Assembly: GCA_946407065.1 (NCBI GenBank)
Contig: CAMJMQ010000022.1
Coordinates: 1 to 46,432 of the forward strand
Origin: an uncultured Clostridia bacterium
GTDB lineage: Bacteria; Bacillota; Clostridia; Oscillospirales; Acutalibacteraceae
Direction of reading: 5' to 3'
DNA: 46,432 nucleotides
Within the stretch, counting starts at the first letter, position 1; every line of letters begins with the position of its first letter. A program made the translations under genes and the position numbers. The notes under the pieces are model-generated. The model saw nothing but the letters and a program-made list of their open reading frames with translations. It had not been told where the DNA came from and made no database searches. Positions 41,972 through 46,432 of the stretch are shown piece after piece.

Positions 41972-43672
41972 TTATTCAGTCGGTGAAGTCGTTTCAGTCG
42001 ATACGGTTGTTTCTCCCGCCGCTTCTGTCGACGTCGTTGTTGCGTCGGCCGCCTGAGTTGCGGTCGCAGCGTCATCCATCATCCCGCTCTGATACTTGAG
42101 CGTGAGGATATGCTTGACCTTGGTGTTGAGCTGCGCCTCGGTGATCTCACCGCTGTCGAGCAGTGCTTCGATCTCCTGAACATAGCTCTGAATGCTGTTG
42201 GGGTTGAGGATCAGATCGATATCCGATGCAAAGATTCCTTTGACGATCGTGCTGTATTTGTACTCTCTGGTGAAGTAGCCCGCGGACATATTGCCGGTGA
42301 CAGCTACGCCCTGATAATTGAGCTTGTCGCGCAGGAGCTGGGGAACGACCTTGTCGCTCAGGGTGGCGGGTCTTTCGCTGTCAAGCTGATCGACCATGAT
42401 GTGATCGACCATGATCATGCCCGCGCCTGCCTCGATGCCCGAACGGAACGCGGTGAACTCCGTGCTCGCGTCCAGCTCACCCGCCGATTTGGTGATGTGG
42501 AGGAAGGCGTCTGAGCCGTCGGTGCTGTTCTTCGCGTCCAGCGTGCCGGGGAAGTATTTGATCGCGGGGATCACCTTGTTTTCGCTGTCGCCTTTGACCG
42601 CCGAGCTGATCAGGTTGCCGGCTTCAGCGTCGGTAAGGTCGGATTTGCTCGCTCGTACGTCAGAAAGATCCGCACTCAGCGAGAAGTCGACATTGAATCC
42701 GAGATTGCTCATTTGCTGTGCGGCTGCCACGGCGGTATTATACGCGCCGTCCGCGGTGGTATCGGCATTTTGCTGACTCTCATAGGTCTGCTCCGTGATG
42801 ATCGCGTCATTATCTCGCGCGATGAACAGCGGGAGCTTGGAGTTGTTCTGCAAGCCGGAGATCAGCGCCTTTGTCTGGTCGTCGCCGATGGTGTTCTGCT
42901 GTGTCAGGATCACGCCGCCCACAGGGTAATTTGCAAGGGATTCGGCGGTGGTGTTGTCCGCGATCGTGACGATATCGGTGTTCATCAACAGCTCGGGTGT
43001 GACGACAAAGAGCTGACAGATCTTTTCGCGCTGTGACATCGTGCTCAGTGTATCGGCTGCCTTTGCTTCATAAACGGATTCGGTCGGAGCAACGGTCTCA
43101 GCTTCAGCGCTTGTCTGAGCAGCGTCCTTGTTATTGTTGCCTGAGAGCTTCGGCGCGATAACAAAATGCACCAGCGCGAATGCGGCGGCCGCGACAGCGA
43201 TGATCGCGATGAAGAAAAGGACGATCTTCATCGGACTGCGCTTTTTGGATTGATCCGCGGTTTTGTCCTCTCGCCTGTCAGCGGGAGGTCGCTTGTTCGA
43301 TACGCCCACTCTGTCGTAGTGTTTCTCGATCGGTTCACTCTCAACGACCTTTGTCTTTTCGATATCGGAATGCTCAACAGGCTCGGATGCTATGTGATCC
43401 GGTACCTTGAAGTCGTCCTCCGTGATACGCTCAAAACGATTGTCGGAAGCGGATGTTCCGGTGAGGATATCTCTTTCATCCTCGTTTTTCTCCGCCTTAT
43501 CGAGCGCTTCCTTGATCTCGTTCAGCACATCGTCGTCAGTCGGCTTTTGTGCTTCTTCGACGGGATTGGTTTCATTCTCATTCGGGCTTTCCTCAGCGTT
43601 ATTGAGCTCGGTGACGGTTTCGTCAGGCTCGTTTTCCGCATCGGGAGTGAGGTTCTTGTTTTCTTCGTTCAT
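41972..43672 (-). CDS. Membrane-anchored GH3/NagZ-like protein, probably inactive
   Basis: Length 566. An acidic cytoplasmic region (about 1-145), a membrane segment (about 148-172), then a domain with the GH3 N-terminal barrel pattern (about 205-535): KICQLFVV, YPVGGVIL, LPLFIARDND, GFNVDFSLSADLS, AIKYFPGTLD, GAGMIMVDHIMVD, VAVTGNMSAGYF, DIDLILNPNSI. NagZ normally has D-x-E-G-G, K-H-F-P-G-H-G and a nucleophile Asp in T/S-D-D/S-L/M; here these read RDND, KYFPGTL and TGNMS. The fold seems kept but catalysis lost, suggesting a wall-sugar sensor or scaffold (inference). A Thr-rich tail ends it. Start ATG 43672 has AAAGGGG upstream. Confidence 0.8.
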   Translation of the reverse strand: MNEENKNLTPDAENEPDETVTELNNAEESPNENETNPVEEAQKPTDDDVLNEIKEALDKAEKNEDERDILTGTSASDNRFERITEDDFKVPDHIASEPVEHSDIEKTKVVESEPIEKHYDRVGVSNKRPPADRREDKTADQSKKRSPMKIVLFFIAIIAVAAAAFALVHFVIAPKLSGNNNKDAAQTSAEAETVAPTESVYEAKAADTLSTMSQREKICQLFVVTPELLMNTDIVTIADNTTAESLANYPVGGVILTQQNTIGDDQTKALISGLQNNSKLPLFIARDNDAIITEQTYESQQNADTTADGAYNTAVAAAQQMSNLGFNVDFSLSADLSDVRASKSDLTDAEAGNLISSAVKGDSENKVIPAIKYFPGTLDAKNSTDGSDAFLHITKSAGELDASTEFTAFRSGIEAGAGMIMVDHIMVDQLDSERPATLSDKVVPQLLRDKLNYQGVAVTGNMSAGYFTREYKYSTIVKGIFASDIDLILNPNSIQSYVQEIEALLDSGEITEAQLNTKVKHILTLKYQSGMMDDAATATQAADATTTSTEAAGETTVSTETTSPTE

Positions 43673-43712
43673 GATAAAACCCCTTTCAATAAAAGATTTT
43701 GGTTGCTTAATC

Positions 43713-43742
43713 ATATTACCATATCGGCATTGATCGTGTCAA
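43713..43742 (-). promoter_or_regulatory. Promoter of the GH3-like gene
   Basis: On the minus strand: TTGACA (43737-43742), 18 bases, TAATAT (43713-43718) with an extended -10 TGG in front. Confidence 0.68.
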
Positions 43743-43789
43743 TTACAGGTGTGTAATTTCTGTATAAGAAATTTAGAACAAAGAATAAA

Positions 43790-43819
43790 AGAGGGGCTGT
43801 CACATTGCTGTGACAGCCC
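43790..43819 (-). terminator. Terminator after gdhA
   Basis: GGGCTGTCAC/GTGACAGCCC perfect 10-bp stem with a T-rich tail on the minus strand, about 105 bases after the stop. Confidence 0.85.
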
Positions 43820-43925
43820 TGTTGATTATGAATAGCGATAAATCGTCTTTTCCGCACGCCGTTGATGGAACGCCGGAGAAAGTCTGCGTGATCAATAGGC
43901 GGAACGGGATGCAACGTCACGTTGC

Positions 43926-45269
43926 TTAGACGATACCCTGCATGAGCATAGCGTTTGCTACGCGCTCAAAGCCCGCGATGTTGGCGCCCGCGATGAGGTC
44001 GTCACCCAGGTTGTACTTCTCGCAAGCCGCAACACTCTGCTTGAAGATGTTGACCATGATTGCCTCGAGCTTCTCGAATACATCTTCCTCAGTGAAGATG
44101 GTATGCTCAGCGTTCTGGCTCATCTCGATGCAGGAGCAAGCTACGCCGCCTGCGTTAGCAGCCTTGGAGGGACCGACGATAACGCCGTTCTCCTTGAAGT
44201 AATCGATCGCCTCGTTAGTGGTAGGCATGTTAGCAGCCTCGCAGAGGAACTTACAGCCGTTCGCTACCATCGTCTTTGCCTCGTCGATCTGGATCTCGTT
44301 CTGAGTAGCGCAGGGGATGTAGAGGTCAGCCTTAACGCCCCAGGGTTTCTCGCCGGGGAAGAACTTAGCACCCGGGAACTTGTCTGCGTAAGGAGCGCAG
44401 ATGTTCTTACCGGAGGAACGCAGCTCGAGGAGATAATCGATCTTCTCGCCGGTGACGCCGTCCTCGTCGAGGATGTAGCCGTCGGGACCGGAAATGGTGA
44501 TCGCCTTAGCGCCGAGCTGTTCGAGCTTCTTCGCGGTACCCCAGGCAACGTTACCGAAGCCGGAGATAACCACCTTCTTGCCCTCGAGGCTCTCGCCGAA
44601 GTGCTTGAGCATCTCACGCGCATAGAAGACAACGCCGTAGCCGGTAGCCTCGTCACGACCTGCAAGACCGCCGTTCATGGTGCCCTTACCGGTGAGAGTG
44701 CCGTCATACAGGTTGCGGATGCGCTTGTACTGACCCATCATGAAGCCGACTTCTCTGCCGCCTACGCCGATGTCACCTGCGGGAACGTCGGTCTCGGGGC
44801 CGATGTGACGATAGAGCTCAGTGATGAAGCTCTGGCAGAAGCGCATGATCTCCATGTCGGACTTGCCGTTGGGATCAAAGTCGGAACCACCCTTGCCGCC
44901 GCCGATCGGCAGACCGGTCAGGCTGTTCTTGAAGATCTGCTCAAAGCCGAGGAACTTGATGATACCGATATATACGGACGGATGGAATCTCAGACCGCCC
45001 TTGTACGGACCGATAGCGGAGTTGAACTGTACACGGTAACCGATGTTGACCTGTACCTGACCGTTATCGTCTACCCACGGTACGCGGAACTTGATCTGTC
45101 TCTCGGGCTCGGTGATGCGCTCGAGCAGAGCCAGCTTGCGATACTTCTCCTCGTTAGCGTCAACGAGGGGGCGGATGGAGTTGAGAACCTCTTCTACGGT
45201 CTGAAGGAATTCAGGCTCGGAAGCGTTCTTTTCTTTTACTTTTGCGATGACTTCATCAACATAAGACAT
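43926..45269 (-). CDS. gdhA: NADP-type glutamate dehydrogenase
   Basis: Cytoplasmic hexameric enzyme interconverting 2-oxoglutarate plus ammonium and glutamate; in gut Clostridia the main ammonium assimilation route. Length 447, typical of the NADP-linked hexameric form. Substrate-binding and catalytic blocks: GPYKGGLRFHPSV, PIGGGKGGSDFDP (active Lys), VPAGDIGVGGREVGFM; nucleotide domain VVISGFGNVAWGTAKKLEQL split as VISGFGNVAWGTA. TAGGAGGT lies before the start on the minus strand, and a consensus-like promoter upstream. Confidence 0.96.
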   Translation of the reverse strand: MSYVDEVIAKVKEKNASEPEFLQTVEEVLNSIRPLVDANEEKYRKLALLERITEPERQIKFRVPWVDDNGQVQVNIGYRVQFNSAIGPYKGGLRFHPSVYIGIIKFLGFEQIFKNSLTGLPIGGGKGGSDFDPNGKSDMEIMRFCQSFITELYRHIGPETDVPAGDIGVGGREVGFMMGQYKRIRNLYDGTLTGKGTMNGGLAGRDEATGYGVVFYAREMLKHFGESLEGKKVVISGFGNVAWGTAKKLEQLGAKAITISGPDGYILDEDGVTGEKIDYLLELRSSGKNICAPYADKFPGAKFFPGEKPWGVKADLYIPCATQNEIQIDEAKTMVANGCKFLCEAANMPTTNEAIDYFKENGVIVGPSKAANAGGVACSCIEMSQNAEHTIFTEEDVFEKLEAIMVNIFKQSVAACEKYNLGDDLIAGANIAGFERVANAMLMQGIV

Positions 45270-45348
45270 AAAATATACCTCCTAATTTTGTGCCTTTATT
45301 TAATTGTATTCCCTCGGGATTACCCAAAAGAAAAATTGCACAGTTAAT

Positions 45349-45377
45349 ATTATATTACAAGCGGAGGATTTTTGCAA
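45349..45377 (-). promoter_or_regulatory. Promoter of gdhA
   Basis: On the minus strand: TTGCAA (45372-45377), 17 bases, TATAAT (45349-45354). The remaining upstream gap to 45540 shows no gene. Confidence 0.8.
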
Positions 45378-45540
45378 GATTTTTTCTTCAAAAATCATAC
45401 AAAAGAGCAATTTCGTCACTTTATACAGAATGATATGGTGTGATTTGCAGTGATATAGGTCAGAGATTGCAAATAATTTAGTGCGTTAATGCCGTGAAAG
45501 AAAAATAGCAAAATGGAATGATCATGATTCTGTTTCGGCA

Positions 45541-45572
45541 AAAAAAGAGCCGCCGCGTAAAGCGACAGCTCT
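45541..45572 (-). terminator. Terminator after the FeS oxidoreductase
   Basis: On the minus strand an 11-bp stem (AGAGCTGTCGC/GCGGCGGCTCT with two G-T pairs), 4-base loop area, and a run of at least six T. Confidence 0.88.
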
Positions 45573-45599
45573 GTGATGGATATATCGTTTATTGCTCGT

Positions 45600-46432
45600 T
45601 TATTGTTCGATTTTTTTGAGGAGTTCTCCGCGGCTGAGTCCCGCGTTGCGGGAGATCTCATCATTCGGAATGACACGCAGGATCTTACCATCGTATCTTG
45701 ACACCAGAACAGATGCTTGTGTTCCGTTGATGTCGATGGTTTCCTCAGTATAATCTTCGTCGAGCGGCACCTGCTTTTTGAGGTTGGCTTTCTCGGTCAA
45801 CGCGCCTGTCGGACAGAGCTGAACGCAAAGTCCGCAGTTGTTGCACTTCGTCTGATCGAGCGGGAGCGCGAAAGCGGGGGAGGGTTCGGTGGTGAAGCCT
45901 CTGCCCATCAAGCCTAAAGCGTGGATGTCCATGACCTCGCGGCAGGAGCGCACGCATAAGCCACATAAAATACATTTCGCCGTGTTGCGCTCGATGAACG
46001 CGTTTTCGTCGTGGGTGTACTTTTGCGGCATTTCGCCTTTGAAGCGGCTCGGGTCGATGTCGTATCTCTGTGCTACGTTGAGCAACTTACATTTATAATA
46101 CTCACGACAGCCACATTCTAAGCAGCGGCTTGCTTCTGCCTGCGCCTCTTCCTCAGTGAAGCCTAAGCTGACCTCGTCGAAGTTTTTGTTCCTGATCTCG
46201 GGAGCCAAAACCTTTGGATTCAGGCGAGCCTGTTTCTCACGGTCGGAATAGTCAATGGTCGTCTCCTCACGCTTGGAGATATACGGGACGCGCGTGTCCA
46301 TTTTCTGATTGTTTAAATAAGCGTCAACGGCTTTCGCGCAGCGGTCGGCCTCACCGATCGCCTCGATTGCGATAGAAGCGCCGCGGTTGGTCGCGTCGCC
46401 GATCGCGAACACGCCGTCAATGCTGGTGGTAA
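45600..46432 (-). CDS. FeS/NAD(P)-binding oxidoreductase, GltD-like (5' partial)
   Basis: The frame is open to the right edge, so about 277 C-terminal residues are seen. It begins with the end of a GltD-type flavoprotein domain (SIDGVFAIGDATNRGASIAI, read in parts: GVFAIGDATNRG, IAIEAIGEADRCA). A Cys cluster CLECGCREYYKC follows, then two 4Fe-4S ferredoxin motifs, CILCGLCVRSC and CNNCGLCVQLCPTGAL. Such fusions of a GltD-like FAD/NAD(P) module with ferredoxin clusters pass electrons between NAD(P)H and ferredoxin or a partner subunit; the exact reaction cannot be told. It is transcribed toward gdhA but has its own terminator. Confidence 0.85.
   Translation of the reverse strand, partial: TTSIDGVFAIGDATNRGASIAIEAIGEADRCAKAVDAYLNNQKMDTRVPYISKREETTIDYSDREKQARLNPKVLAPEIRNKNFDEVSLGFTEEEAQAEASRCLECGCREYYKCKLLNVAQRYDIDPSRFKGEMPQKYTHDENAFIERNTAKCILCGLCVRSCREVMDIHALGLMGRGFTTEPSPAFALPLDQTKCNNCGLCVQLCPTGALTEKANLKKQVPLDEDYTEETIDINGTQASVLVSRYDGKILRVIPNDEISRNAGLSRGELLKKIEQ

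Noticed and set aside
44103..45347. 414-codon plus-strand ORF opposite gdhA
   Set aside because: Mirror of a highly conserved gene with strong codon bias; no ribosome site and no recognisable protein.

Overview
The window reads as chromosome of a Gram-positive gut anaerobe of the class Clostridia, most like a Ruminococcus-type member of the Oscillospiraceae. The signs are roughly balanced base composition, strong AGGAG ribosome sites, cohesin/dockerin proteins with starch-binding-type modules, sortase-dependent pili, a Clostridia-type division cluster, and intergenic space packed with short palindromic repeats. The species cannot be named from the sequence alone. I saw no rRNA, tRNA, CRISPR array, phage or transposase gene.

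Bases 1-14460 form a surface region. A 5'-truncated dockerin protein with carbohydrate-binding modules comes first. It is followed by a pilus operon (fibro-slime tip adhesin, major pilin) and two sortases behind a MITE-like insertion. Next are a wall-anchored cohesin scaffoldin with a long structured mRNA leader, a DUF5640-like membrane protein coupled to a class B sortase, and a protein carrying both a cohesin-like and a dockerin domain. Together these suggest a modest amylosome- or cellulosome-like apparatus: dockerin proteins attach to cohesins, and sortases fix scaffold and pili to the wall.

Bases 14461-19340 hold an orphan sugar-type ABC binding lipoprotein, a membrane-anchored Ser/Thr-rich protein, a CobW-family GTPase with a very His-rich stretch, and a Cof-type HAD phosphatase.

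Bases 19940-26431 hold the most interesting unit: a Dlt-like operon of adenylation enzyme, carrier protein, fold-III PLP decarboxylase-like enzyme, MBOAT acyltransferase and DltD/AlgX-like protein. I infer that an amino acid is activated, loaded on the carrier, possibly decarboxylated there (as BtrK does in butirosin synthesis), and exported as an ester decoration on a surface polymer.

Bases 27300-40715 are a division and cell wall (dcw) cluster: mraZ, rsmH, ftsL-like, PASTA-bearing spoVD/ftsI, mraY, ftsW/spoVE, murG, murA, ftsQ/divIB, ftsZ. The Mur ligases and ftsA are absent. FtsQ carries an unusual Asp-Arg-Tyr-Asp repeat tail. The minus strand then has a probable wall-anchored surface protein, a GH3-like protein that has lost its catalytic residues, an NADP-type glutamate dehydrogenase, and a 3' fragment of an FeS/NAD(P) oxidoreductase that runs off the right end.

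A second theme is a family of intergenic elements with arms of tandem 7-base repeats (AGTTAGG/AGTGAGG, GGTGAAC, AGTGGTC types) around shared hairpin cores. Several abut or supply the stop codon of the preceding gene. A 640-bp cluster of REP-like palindromes lies before mraZ.
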